This document shows positions 1-10,049 of a stretch of 64,000 nucleotides of DNA, one piece after another. The translations under genes were made by a program, and so were the position numbers. The notes under the pieces are model-generated. The model worked only from the letters and a program-made list of their open reading frames with translations. It was not told the origin of the DNA and ran no database searches. The stretch comes from Asterias rubens (taxonomy: Eukaryota; Echinodermata; Asteroidea; Forcipulatida; Asteriidae): NCBI RefSeq assembly GCF_902459465.1, contig NC_047076.1, forward strand, positions 13,958,146 to 14,022,145, written 5' to 3'. The stretch's first letter is position 1. The number at the start of each line of letters is the position of its first letter.

Positions 1-10
1 TTTAAGAACT

Positions 11-88
11 GCAAGTAGATACACACATGGTGTTACCGCAAACCAAATATATAATGATACCTCACCATGAAATGCCTCAAATGAGGCA
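11..88 (+). repeat. Partial terminus of the hammerhead-bearing repeat
   Basis: Contains GGTGTTACCGCAAACC preceded by a GCAAGTAGATACACACAT-type stretch, the same terminus found near 27.83 kb and 60.19 kb. The rest of this copy, including any ribozyme-like part, would lie off the left edge. Confidence 0.7.
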
Positions 89-514
89 GTTTTCAAAACG
101 TGCAAAATCGTGGAATATTGGCAGTCATTCTTCTATTACCAGTATAGTTGGTATGAATCAAATATTTTTGTTTCCTCGCTTTCTGAACAATTATTTCTCC
201 TTTTCGCGTGAGGGAAATGCTTGTTAGATTCGTTTAACTCCCGTCTCTAAACCAATTATAACTTAAAGTTTTGTTTACTATTTGCCATGTTGGTATTGAA
301 CTTCTGAAATAACGCAAAAAGGAAAAACAAATGTTTTCCATTCGCATGTTGTGTGTTCGTTCAGTGTCTCTGCTCAACCCATATCTTCTTGTTGATGCTG
401 CCTTATTCAATTGAAATTGTCATTTTAAGGTGTAAGTTTTGATTTTATATTGTTTTGACAATAAATATTCAACTTTTAAAAAATGTCATAAATTATGAGG
501 ATTGTCCTTATCAC
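89..514. other. AT-rich non-coding stretch, probably SDR intron
   Basis: No convincing exon on either strand. It lies downstream of SDR exon 2 on the minus strand, so it is probably intron of that gene. Confidence 0.5.
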
Positions 515-1074
515 CTTCTTGTCTGAAAGTCCAAGTCTCTGACACTGCCTAGCTAGTTCCATCAACTCATCTTGATCTTTACCTGTTAGGGCAAGACTAC
601 ACCCCATAGATGCTAGACGTCTCGCAGTAGCGCCACCAATACTACACGTCGCACCTGTTACATGTACAAACACAACCAATTAGACGTAAAGGGCCAGTTT
701 ACACAAAACAATTTACAGGCAACCAGTTCCAGGCAATCTTCAAGAAGAAAAAGCATTCACAATTTAATGTTCACATGTTTTTCTGTCGGATCGTAAGACA
801 ATGTTAGAAAACTACTCATGTGCAAGCAAAGTACTCAAGTAGCATGCACTCCAGCTGGTTACCTCAAATGTGCCTGTAAAAATTTACTCGTATGACATGG
901 CCCTAAAAATGTCTCGATCAACACATAATATGATATAGCAAAATATTTTGTTTACTGCTGAGATGTACTGTAGTTGATTGTGAATAAGGCTATTTATTTA
1001 TTTTTTTAGCATAATGTTGATTTTCAGTATTTTTTACCTGTAATTAGAGCCACTTTGTCGTTGAATGACGCCAT
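515..1074 (-). CDS. Short-chain dehydrogenase/reductase, first two coding exons (partial)
   Basis: Exon 1 is 1038-1074, starting at the ATG at 1074-1072. Exon 2 is 515-654. The intron runs GT (1037-1036) to AG (656-655), phase 1, and exon 2 ends in phase 0 before a GTGATAAG donor. The protein starts MASFNDKVALIT and continues GATCSIGGATARRL, the first beta strand and nucleotide-binding glycine motif of classical SDR (FabG-like) NAD(P)H oxidoreductases. The motif reads TGATCSIG where the family usually has TGASSGIG, so the middle glycine is Ser. Only about 59 of roughly 250 residues are present; the catalytic Tyr-x-x-x-Lys would be off the left edge. Substrate cannot be inferred. Confidence in the fold is high, in the exact subfamily low. 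Confidence 0.85.
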
Positions 1075-1565
1075 TGTCTTGTCTCGTGTGAAGCAGCAGT
1101 GTGGTTGTACTACGACATGGAGTAGGTCTACCTCCATGGACGAACCAAATCATTGTTTGGCTCGTGGTACCACCACATTGTAGTAGATGCAGCCCACGTC
1201 CTTAATACACACTTTTACAACCAGCATAATTTTGCCAATGCAATAAATACACGTATGTTGTCGACAAAAACCAAGAACGTATGTATTTAATGTATTTACA
1301 TTATAATGACCATGATGATATCATTCACAGTATTGTTCAAACTCCGTGACTCTTTTTCCGCATGGGAAGTTTTTCATGAACAAAGTATGAAAGTAACAAA
1401 AAGCGTGCTCAAGTTAAAAAATATAATAAAAAAAAAAATTAAAAAAAAACACAGACTTGTTTGTTGTATAACTTTGTATGTTAGTTTTCATGTCTTGGGA
1501 GTGACGAATGGTTCAAATACATTTTTATTTCGAAGACAACAACCTTTCTTAGTGTAGCTTACCAT
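1075..1565. other. Upstream flank of the SDR gene, no gene seen
   Basis: Holds an imperfect inverted stretch around 1100-1200 (TACTACGACATGG and related words) and an A-rich run near 1427-1450. The reading frame here is AT-driven and shows no family features. Confidence 0.5.
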
Positions 1566-1710
1566 TTAAAGGCACTGGACACGTTTTTTGATTACTGAAT
1601 TGCATATTATTTATAGTAGCATGAAAACTTACTTGGTATAACGAGTAATGGAGAGCTGTTACATATTATAAAACATTGTGAGAAACGACTCCCCCTGAAG
1701 AAATATAGCT
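1566..1710 (+). repeat. R1 repeat, 5'-end fragment
   Basis: Starts GGCACTGGACAC and follows the R1 consensus through the AAACATTGTGAGAAACG block. It stops exactly where the next R1 copy begins, so two copies lie head to tail. Confidence 0.75.
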
Positions 1711-2056
1711 TTAAAGGCACTGGACACTATTGGTAATTACTCAAAATAATTGTTAACATAAGAACATACTTGGTAACGAGCAAGTAAGGCTCCCTCTACA
1801 GTAACGTAGGTTTTGAGAAAGAAGTAATTTCTCACTAAAATATCTCAATTGAATTTGAGTCGAGACCTCAGCTGAGGTCTCGAAATGAAGCATCTGAAAG
1901 CACAGAACTTGTGCGACAAGGGTGTTTCTTCCATTATTTTCTCGCAACTTCGACGACCAATTGAGTTGAAATATTCACAGCTTGGTTATTTTGTGCATAT
2001 GTTGAGATATACCAAGTGAGAATACTGGTCTTTTGACAATAACCAAATTTCCATGT
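1711..2056 (+). repeat. R1 repeat, near full length
   Basis: Opens GGCACTGGACACTATTGG, has the central palindrome around GAGACCTCAGCTGAGGTCTC, and closes with the TTGACAAT/CCAAAT end. R1 is the most abundant dispersed element in this window. Confidence 0.85.
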
Positions 2057-3425
2057 TTAAGTCTCAAAGTTCGGTAATCTGGTCCCTTTTGAAGATCTCA
2101 TTGGGCTTTGCCTCTGGTATGGGACCTGTCGGTGTGTTTTCGGATACGAGCTTCGCAAGCAGGTAGACGATAAAAGCCGGAGTTTGAACCCTAATCGTGG
2201 TTTTGAAAACGCTCCATGAAGCGTCGAATTATCAATAGCGAACCAATGTCATATATTGAATAATCAATACTTAAATGTACTGGTATCTTTTTAATATCCC
2301 CCATCATTACTCCTGATGGCTTTTCATTATTTCCAACAAGGACTTTGTTGAAACCTGTTGCGTGAGTATAATCTTAGTGTTTATATAGTGGGATGAATTG
2401 GGTTATTGTGCAGACAATACACACATGACGCCTATGTGTAACATCTTGCACGCTTTGGTACACAAAGTTTTCCAATTATAACAATTGTCATTATTGGCTA
2501 TTAACAGCATCTGCGTCCGTTGTGTGTTTACTAAGGACTTTATAGACCACCACAATAGCTTGAAATGTGGCTAATACTGGGAGCTCTCCTTGAATACAGT
2601 TCGGTGTGTTTGCAAAGGACGTATCTAAAGTTTCGCTTACCAGTCGACCATTACAAAGTGTTTGGATCTCTTGTAGAGCACTTGAAGCACAAAACAAATT
2701 TTGGAAGAAAAATAATGGCCGTAATGCGACTAGAAGTACCCAAGTTCAAACAGTGTAAGTGCCTTACGCGCGCGACCAGTTTAAAAAGCTCTTAAACTTT
2801 GTAAATAGTGTGTTGTTAATAAAGTCAACCTCCCATTAACAACTTCTTATTTCTGAGCTCCCTGTTAAAGGGTGTCTAATATTTGACTTGTTTGACTTAG
2901 GTTTTCACTAAGTGCCCCAATTACTGCCCACCGCCTTACCCCATAGAGAAAGTCCTTTCTCCATGCTTATCCTAACCCGCTGTAGTTCATTCACTCTTTC
3001 AAAGAGTCGAGATTTCTAATCGCCATGATTTATTTTACACTCAGGCCTTTGCATGGCACTAGAACGTGTGTAAACTTTATAAAAACGAAAGGGTATAGAC
3101 CTACCAGTCATCTTTATTCAAGGAAATCTTGCCCTCGGCACGAACAAACAGTTGTTTTTACATCTATGGCTGTTTGATGTTTACAAACGTGTTTTTGTTC
3201 GAATCAATCAATCAAGTCACACGAAACTCAACTTTTGTTTTCCTGGTCCATCTATTTATTTTATTAATATTTTGGACATTTTTAGAAACCTTCTTTATCT
3301 TCAACTATACTTCTTTTCGATGAACCTTTAGATTTGGGCAAATGTGTTCAGGGTTGATTTTATTTTAACATATGGAATCAAACACTGCTTTGACAAAGTC
3401 TTGCAAAGCAACTGACATGTTGCTT
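2057..3425. other. Non-coding stretch, nothing firmly assigned
   Basis: Contains a weak possible exon near 2643-2755 on the plus strand, flanked by AG and GTAAGT, whose translation resembles no family I know. A GTTTGAACCC-type B-box-like word occurs near 2188. I call no gene. Confidence 0.4.
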
Positions 3426-3818
3426 TAAAGAAACACGTTGCCTCGGTCGAGTTGGTCTTTGAAAAACGTTTGCAACCGTTTGTTACAAAATGCATAGGGG
3501 CCTATGGTTAGACATATATTTTAAAAGTAGAATATAATGATCCATACAAGTATCACTCGAAATTGCGTGGTTTTCCTTTTATCTCGTCGACTAACACGGT
3601 CGGCCATATATGGGAGTCACATTTTTGACTCCCATAATATGGCCGACCGTGTTAGTTCGCAAAGTAAAAGGAAAACCACGCAATTTCGGGGCAAATTTGT
3701 GTGGATCATTGTATTTCCTTTTTACAACATCTTTCTAACCATATGCATTTTATAACAAACGTTTACAAACGCTTTTCAAAGACCAACTCAACCGATCCAA
3801 GGCAACGTGTTCCTTTAA
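3426..3818. repeat. R2 palindromic element (MITE-like)
   Basis: Ends are inverted copies of AAGGAACACGTTGCC-type sequence. The centre is a long hairpin: ACGGTCGGCCATATATGGGA faces its reverse complement across a short loop at about 3620-3640. Further copies are at 55171, 61057 and 62400. Confidence 0.85.
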
Positions 3819-4034
3819 CCATGAACTCCCTTCCTCCGTGCTCTGACCGAAAACGTCGTGCAAGTAACAGTTGCGATACACCACCGCACAAAATCAGAGG
3901 AAGTTGTTTTACACAATCCTAAGTGGTACTTGAGTCTAATGAAGAAAGTAAGCCGTATATTATCTTGTTTTCACCCCGAAATTAAAGCGAAGTGAACCCC
4001 CATTGCGAATACGCCCCATGGTAGATGTAAGCTT

Positions 4035-4157
4035 AACGCTCTGCCACGACTCAAGACTTTTGTCCTTATGTTACATCTTGAGACACAACTGGCTTCAAGT
4101 GGGTTTTGGCTTAAGAAGTTTAAGGAGATACGCGTGTCAGTCATACGACTGTTGTAT
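4035..4157 (+). repeat. 123-bp duplicated segment, left copy
   Basis: By eye identical to 7719-7841. The two copies flank the Fer3-like gene and a LINE fragment. It can be read as a short open frame with no recognisable family. Confidence 0.8.
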
Positions 4158-4653
4158 ATAGATTCTTTGGGAAGTTCAGCAGTTTTGAAGTTGAGAAAGC
4201 ACCAGACCTTGGGAGATGGTTTGGGAAGTAAAGGTGGGATTATCTTGTCTTATGCTGGGTAAAAAGGAAGGGTGTAAACCATGAAGCTCCTCCCACTTTG
4301 TGGCAGGGTGTCGCGTGCCCACACGTGTGACAATGTTTGTCTGCAAATAGTGCCACGCGCCATCTGGTTGTGGCTCTATGTGGCGCCCATGCTTTGCGTA
4401 ATGCGGTTGCTTTGCTTAATCAACGCATTCTATTAACATTAGCAGTTTGTTAACATATAGGGTACGTGCTAAAACACCAGGCGCAGCTTGCTTACCTCTA
4501 ATTAATTCACTCATGTATCCTGTACTGTTTGTGTAAGTTGAAACACCGATTTTCAACCAATGGCATTTTGAAAGAGTTATAATCCGCCAGTGATTCGTGA
4601 CGTTGTTGTCGCTGATTGGCTGGATTTACTCTGAGTTTAGTCAGCAGATAAAA

Positions 4654-4661
4654 TATATAAG
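4654..4661 (+). promoter_or_regulatory. TATA box of the Fer3-like gene
   Basis: TATATAAG lies 138 bp upstream of the chosen ATG in otherwise non-repetitive DNA. This fits a transcription start near 4685 and a leader of about 115 nt. Inferred from motif and position only. Confidence 0.5.
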
Positions 4662-4798
4662 GTTTCGGAAAAGATCAGATGGGAGACCAACAGGCGAATT
4701 TGTTACTTTAATATGCGTTGAAATCGGAGTGGTTTGTCTAGAAAGCATCAGCATATAGTAGCCGTTTGAACGACTTATCTTTCTTGCCTTATCTTGAG

Positions 4799-5617
4799 AT
4801 GTCTCTCGTTGAGATGGATACCGACCAAGAAGCCTTATTGGATCTTGTCTTGAGCATGGAATCAAATAACATTGTTTCCCTTCCATCATCCTTCCACGAA
4901 TCAGAGACATTGGAAAGTGATCAAACATCAGTCTATACAGAACTAAGTAACAACGTCTTTGAGAATTTCCAATCTCCAGATGATCACTTGGCAGATTTAA
5001 GTGGTTTTATTGACATGGATAACTTGCCTCAAGTTCCATTTAGCCCTGATGCAGCAAGCCTACCCCAGCAGAGCAGCGATACAAACTTAAACATCGATTG
5101 GACAATGTCTTATACTACACCAATTATCTACGATGTTAACCAATCTCAAACATCAAGGAGTGAATCTTGCAAACAAGTCGTCAAACCTTCCTGCAGTTAT
5201 CAACTCCCTGCTGTCAAATCAACCTTATCATCTCTACTCCCCAACGTGCAATTCAACCTCCAGACTCCAGATTCTCGTCGCTACCAGCTCCTCACAGTGT
5301 CTTCAAAACCCACCAAGCCCAAGACGCGACGCAGAGTCACCACAGCGTCTCAACGCAAGGCAGCAAACGTCAGAGAACGAAGGAGGATGTTCAACTTGAA
5401 CGAAGCTTTTGACATCCTCCGGAAAACTGTCCCAACTTTTGCGTACGAGAAGAGACTTTCACGAATTGAAACTCTACGTCTTGCTATGCTTTATATAACA
5501 TTCATGGCAGATGTGCTCAGCGGAAAACAGTCAAATGATAGTAATTTCACAAAACTTTTAGAATCTGTTAACTTTGCCGGTTTGACGAATGCTGGCCTAC
5601 GCGAGTCATGTCGTTAG
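4799..5617 (+). CDS. Fer3/FERD3L-like bHLH transcription factor
   Basis: A single-exon gene of 272 codons. The bHLH domain is at residues about 184-240: basic region [13 protein letters not shown], helix 1 [15 protein letters not shown], loop [10 protein letters not shown], helix 2 [24 protein letters not shown] and [18 protein letters not shown] are hallmarks of the Fer3/FERD3L (Nato3) group in the Ptf1-related class, which bind E-boxes as dimers with E proteins and act in neural and ectodermal fate. The N-terminal 180 residues are acidic, Ser/Thr-rich and otherwise unrecognisable. I chose the ATG at 4799; a second in-frame ATG at 4814 has a better context (GAGATGG). The nearest relative Ptf1a is the main alternative. 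Confidence 0.92.
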   Translation: MSLVEMDTDQEALLDLVLSMESNNIVSLPSSFHESETLESDQTSVYTELSNNVFENFQSPDDHLADLSGFIDMDNLPQVPFSPDAASLPQQSSDTNLNIDWTMSYTTPIIYDVNQSQTSRSESCKQVVKPSCSYQLPAVKSTLSSLLPNVQFNLQTPDSRRYQLLTVSSKPTKPKTRRRVTTASQRKAANVRERRRMFNLNEAFDILRKTVPTFAYEKRLSRIETLRLAMLYITFMADVLSGKQSNDSNFTKLLESVNFAGLTNAGLRESCR

Positions 5618-6004
5618 GAATACTTTTAAAAGAGACATTTGAACATTTGACGAAGTTCCAGTTTTTGGAGTGTCTTTTTGTTTAAATAATGTATATATTA
5701 TTTAATAGATGTTAATATTGATGGCGTTTTAAAATATTGTTAACCCAACTTTCATGCCGTTTTAGCTCAAACATATACCAGCTGAACACTATGCATCTGT
5801 AATGCGGTGTGAAACAATTTTCATAATTTGCCAAAAATGTTTCAAGAATTTTGTTCATAGTGCAGTTGCAGCTGGGCCGATTTTTAATGTCAATTTATTT
5901 TGTGACGTTACAAAACCCACAATGCGTTCACAACGAGGCCATGGACCATATGTGACATAATGTTGTTTCAGTATAGTATTCATGTAAATATAGTTTTAAA
6001 CCGT
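5618..6004. other. 3' flank of the Fer3-like gene
   Basis: AT-rich, with no perfect AATAAA; AATAATG at about 5685 is the nearest hexamer-like word. No other gene is seen. Confidence 0.4.
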
Positions 6005-6785
6005 CAAACGGGATGGCTCAAAACATGCTTCAGCTGAACCAGGGAAAGACGGAGTTTATTGTTTTTGCGAACAGTCATGTTTTATCCACTCTCCCTAATC
6101 TTGAACTAATATTGGGCGACTTTACAATTCCTGCTTCCACATCTGTTAAGAACCTAGGAGTCTCTGAATATGTCTCATCATATTAGCTCTAATCTATGGC
6201 GTATTCGCCGGTTTATTACACAAAGCGCTTGCCATCATGCCGTCAGAAATCTGGTCTTGTCCCGTCTTGACTATGCCAACTCTCTTTTGGTAGGTGCCCG
6301 CGAAAATGACCTCGCTCAACTCCAGCGTCTACAAAACAAGGCCGCTCGGCTAGTATTTGCGTGTGGCCGTGACCAGCCTTCTGCCGGCCTGATTGCATCG
6401 CTGCATTGGCTCCCTGTTAAAGAACGTATCAACTTCAAAATTTTCACTCATGTTTACAAAATCCTCCACACCCAATCTCCATCATATCTGGTTGAACTTG
6501 TTCATTCCCAAAACTCCAATACTGCTGATGAATACAGGCAACGACTCCGCTCATCAGCTGATCAGACCCGGCTTTCCGTTCCTAGAACTAGACGGAAAGC
6601 TGGGGATAGCTCATTCTCCATAGCTGCCCCTCGCCTATGGAATGAGCTCCTTGCGGGTCTGAGAGAGGCGATCTCGTTGCCTGTATTCAAAAGCCTCCTC
6701 AAGACATTTCTTTTTCCCCACCCATCCTAGTTTGTTTGTTTTTCTTTTGGAGCGCTATTTAATGTTTCATATTATTATTATTGAA
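6005..6785 (+). mobile_element. 5'-truncated LINE (CR1/L2/Jockey-like) reverse transcriptase tail
   Basis: The frame at 6012-6178 encodes LQLNQGKTEFIVF and SVKNLGV, the end of the RT domain. A frameshift near 6165 leads into 6170-6730, which encodes the usual C-terminal part: SRLDYANSLLVG, LQNKAARLVF and LWNELLAGLREA. A GCGCTATTTAA word and an ATT-rich tail follow at about 6750-6785, typical of the 3' end of such LINEs. The element is dead: the endonuclease and the catalytic RT core are absent. Confidence 0.88.
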
Positions 6786-7199
6786 TTTCGATGAATTTAC
6801 ACACCGTGTTCAAAATTCCTTCGAAAAAACACATTCATTTTAGAACCGAACCATATTGACCATTGATGTCGTTGGTCCTCTTGATTTCACAGTTCGAAGG
6901 GAGACCACCAACATAGGGCTAGCTAGATAGCTCTTTGGTAGAGCGCTGCCATGTTCATCACGCCCAATCTAGTCAATTGTTATTTGTTCAACCTCAATTC
7001 TTTAAATTTATTAAACTTTTAAACGCAATTCAAAAGTGCGTCTATTTTAATAAACTGAGGCCGACAACGAATTTTACTCTCGGATTGTTTTAATACTTTT
7101 AGTCAGTGTGTTAATTATGAATGAGGTGCCCCTCTGTGGTTACTTCATTATTTACCTTTTCTGTGAATGAAACATGCAACCTTTGCCCAATTACATTTT
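6786..7199. other. Non-coding, weak tRNA-like fragment
   Basis: The only notable word is AGCTCTTTGGTAGAGCGCTGCC near 6928-6950, which resembles a tRNA D-arm, but no T-arm follows. Confidence 0.4.
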
Positions 7200-7420
7200 A
7201 TTAGAGCTGCCAAGCACAACAATTTGCTTAGCATGAAATTAATTTTTGCCACGATAAAACAGGATTACCAACCAAATTTCCAAGTGATTTTCAGTATAAT
7301 AAGCAAACACAGCTGAACTATGCAACAAATGGACATTTTTGTTGGTAATCCTGTTTTTATCAAGGAAGACATTTCATGCAGATTTATTGTGGTGCTTAGC
7401 TGCTTAGACATTGGGCTCTG
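7200..7420. repeat. Palindromic MITE-like element, probably R4-related
   Basis: Ends resemble AGAGCTGCCAAGCACAA and its inverse. Inner arms read AAAACAGGATTACCAACC and the inverted GGTAATCCTGTTTT. Similarity to the other R4 copies is partial. Confidence 0.5.
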
Positions 7421-7718
7421 GTCCTGTTTGCCTAATGGTCGAACGCACAGCTACACAGTGGTTTGTGTTATTCCCATAGAGCTATAACTCTATGGTTATT
7501 CCATATTACCCCAATTCCATCTTGCGGGTGAACTTGAGAGGGGGGGGAGTGGGGGAAATTGGGGCGGGGCATGGGCCATGATTTTCCTTTTTGAGCGCAT
7601 CACAGTAACACGTGTCTGTATTATTTCTTGGGGGTGTGGGCCACTAAAAAAACTGGGGTGGGAGGAGGTACGTGTCCTCCAGGCTGCCCGGCTTCTGGCT
7701 GCCGATGATCCATCTGTC

Positions 7719-7841
7719 AACGCTCTGCCACGACTCAAGACTTTTGTCCTTATGTTACATCTTGAGACACAACTGGCTTCAAGTGGGTTTTGGCTTAAGA
7801 AGTTTAAGGAGATACGCGTGTCAGTCATACGACTGTTGTAT
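7719..7841 (+). repeat. 123-bp duplicated segment, right copy
   Basis: By eye identical to 4035-4157. Sequence on both sides differs apart from a short degenerate extension on the right. Confidence 0.8.
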
Positions 7842-8195
7842 TAGATTCTTGGGGAAGTTCTTTCTGAAGCAATCCGATGGGGATTTTTTTGCTCTCTCCG
7901 TCGGTAGTCTACGCAAATTAAAAGAGACCACCATTTTGGTCGCGGTTTCATGTGGTTGTTGTTGTTTGTTATCATCCACGTTTTGGGGATCAAGCCAGAC
8001 ATGCGACTTCTGGTCGAATGCTAAAATGGGAATGAAGACACTGACAGTTTGTTGTTGTTGTTTTTGTTTTTGTTTATGTTCTTGTCTTGTGTGTTAGGTT
8101 GGTAACTGTCAGATAAAAAGGATGTTCACATTAGCCATTTTCTTTAATGACGCTTTCCCATAATTTTCTCAAATATATTATCTTGCTTTCTTCAG

Positions 8196-9983
8196 ACCTG
8201 AAGTCCCATCCACTATTCCATGCAATCGACTGGAAGCGAATCAGGGAGACAGAAGCCCCTTTCATCCCAGCCCCAGATGACAGAACGGACACCACTTATT
8301 TTGAGGGTAAACAATATTCACAGTATTTTGTTTTCACCATACTCATAAAATTTGATTTGAAGAAATGCAGACTTTAAAGGCAGTGGACACTACTGGTAAT
8401 TACTCAAAATAAATGGAACAGTTTGACTGTTTAATCCTTTAAAATGTAGGTGTGCACAATAAGACTGACATTTTCAAGGGTGGTCAGGTTTTTGAGAAAT
8501 CGCTGAAAATCCAGAGAAAATATGTCAACGCATGAAGGAAATTCCCTGATGGGAATACACATACTGAGAAGCGTCACTGCTTGGCTTAAAAAAAAAACAC
8601 GTCTTACGAATCGAAAGTGAAATGTAATAATATATAATTAATGGTTTAGTTATTCAACAATATTTAAAAAAGACACTGGCAGTAAAAGAAACCTGAACTG
8701 CGGTCTTAAATTCACAATTGGTCAGTTAATACAATAATAAGATAGTTTCATGTAATACAATTAAAAAACATAAAAAATTAAAATGCACAAATGACAATAG
8801 ACCACAAAAGTAACAGGGCAAAAGACACAGAATTGCACAAAAAACATAAAAATCACAGAACAATCATTAACCAGATCTGGAAAGCATCGCATATGAACAA
8901 CAGTTATAAAAAATTAAACACAAATAAACAAACAGTTGAATGAAGATATGATTAAGCCGACATTCACAGTGGCCGACTTCCTGACAAGAGGAATAAACAA
9001 GCTATTGGTTGTTGATGAGGTTAACTAGTTTCCACAATGCTTTATGTGTCCCAATCCGCTGTAGGCTTCTGACCAAAGGTTGTTATTGCCACTAATTTTA
9101 AGAGTGATTACCAAACATATCCCTTTCCTTTAACCTGATCATTTAACAGCCCTTTAAAGGCAGTGGACACTATTGGTAATTACTCAAAATAATTATTGGC
9201 ATAAAACTTTTCTTGGTGACGAGTAATTGGGAGAGGTTGATAGTATAAAACATTGTGAGAAACGGCTCCCGCTGAAGTGATGTAGTTTTCAAGAAAGAAG
9301 TAATTTTCCACGAATTTGATTTCGAGACCTCAGATTTAGAACTTGAGGTCTCGAAATCAACCATCTAAACGCACACAACTTCATGTGACAAGGGTGTTTT
9401 TTTCTTTTGTTATTATCTCGCAACTTCGATGACCAATTGAGTTCAAATTTTCACAGGTTAATAATAATGATAATACACGGTTTTTATATAGCGCTTTTTC
9501 ACAGGGTGTCTCAAAGCGCTTCCGACATTATTACCCCTGGTCACTGGGCCTTTTATCATTCCTTAAACCATCTCAGCTCCCTGGGGAGTATACAGCCTGT
9601 GCGACAATTATATGCGCTACATGGCTAAACCAATCACAAGAACCATCTCTGCCCTCACAGGTACCCATTTACCCCTGGGTGGAGAGAAGCAATTATAGTT
9701 AAGTGTCTTGCTCAGGGACACAAGTGTCACGACCTGGATTCGAACCCACACTCTGCTGAACAGAAGCATCAGAGCTTGAGTTCGGTGCTCTTATCCACTC
9801 GGCCACGACACCCGCCAGGTTAGTTATTTTATGCATATGTTGAGATACACCAACTGTGAAGGCTAGTCTTTGACAATTACCAATAGTGTCCACTGCCTTT
9901 AACAGGTTACTTGTCCGTCTCCCTTTTTTTGTTTAGCTCGGAACAACATGCAGCATCTCCAGATGTCTTCTTTTGCACTTTGA
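8196..9983 (+). CDS. Greatwall/MASTL-like AGC kinase, last two coding exons (partial)
   Basis: Exon 8196-8306 (acceptor TTTCTTCAG, donor GTAAAC, ends in phase 1) encodes LKSHPLFHAIDW, then EAPFIPAPDDRTDTTYFE. Exon 9937-9983 (acceptor TTTGTTTAG) completes the split codon and encodes ARNNMQHLQMSSFAL and a TGA stop at 9981. This matches the kinase-domain end and short C-terminal tail of Greatwall/MASTL, the mitotic kinase that phosphorylates ENSA/ARPP19 to inhibit PP2A-B55. A HPLF...DW lobe end, PFIPxPDDxTDTxYFEARN and QHL near the stop are diagnostic. The intron carries a full R1 repeat with a SINE inside it. Upstream exons were not found here, so the Fer3-like gene may sit inside a large MASTL intron or the gene may be incomplete. 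LATS/NDR kinases are less likely. Confidence 0.85.
8375..8415 (+). repeat. R1 repeat, short end fragment
   Basis: A GGCAGTGGACACTACTGG-type start and TAATTACTCAAAATAA follow; then the sequence leaves the R1 consensus. Confidence 0.55.
8416..9152. other. A-rich intronic stretch
   Basis: Within the MASTL-like intron. Long A-rich runs (about 8750-8960) and no coding potential on either strand. Confidence 0.45.
9153..9902 (+). repeat. R1 repeat split by a SINE
   Basis: R1 runs from GGCAGTGGACACTATTGG at the left to the inverse end ATAGTGTCCACTGCC at the right. The SINE at 9461-9814 interrupts it after CACAGGTTA, and CAGGTTAGTTATTTTATGC resumes it. Confidence 0.88.
9461..9814 (-). mobile_element. 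tRNA-derived SINE inserted in R1
   Basis: Read on the minus strand, the head has an A box TGGCCGAGTGG and a B box GGTTCGAATCC with Leu/Ser-tRNA-like spacing. A conserved body with GTAAATGGGTACCTG follows, and an ATT-rich tail. A CAGGTTA-like direct repeat flanks the insertion. A second copy is at 30748-31101. Confidence 0.85.
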
Positions 9984-10049
9984 CCTCTTGAATGATAGTG
10001 CATCCACAACTCATCAACAGCAGTAATGAAACTATTCCAGGATGGTGGT

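Noticed and set aside
2491..2795. Possible exons on both strands with good donors (GTAAGC on minus near 2640, GTAAGT on plus near 2756)
   Set aside because: The strands conflict, the peptides match no family and no partner exon was found.
6928..6975. tRNA gene
   Set aside because: A D-arm-like word is present but there is no anticodon arm or B box downstream.
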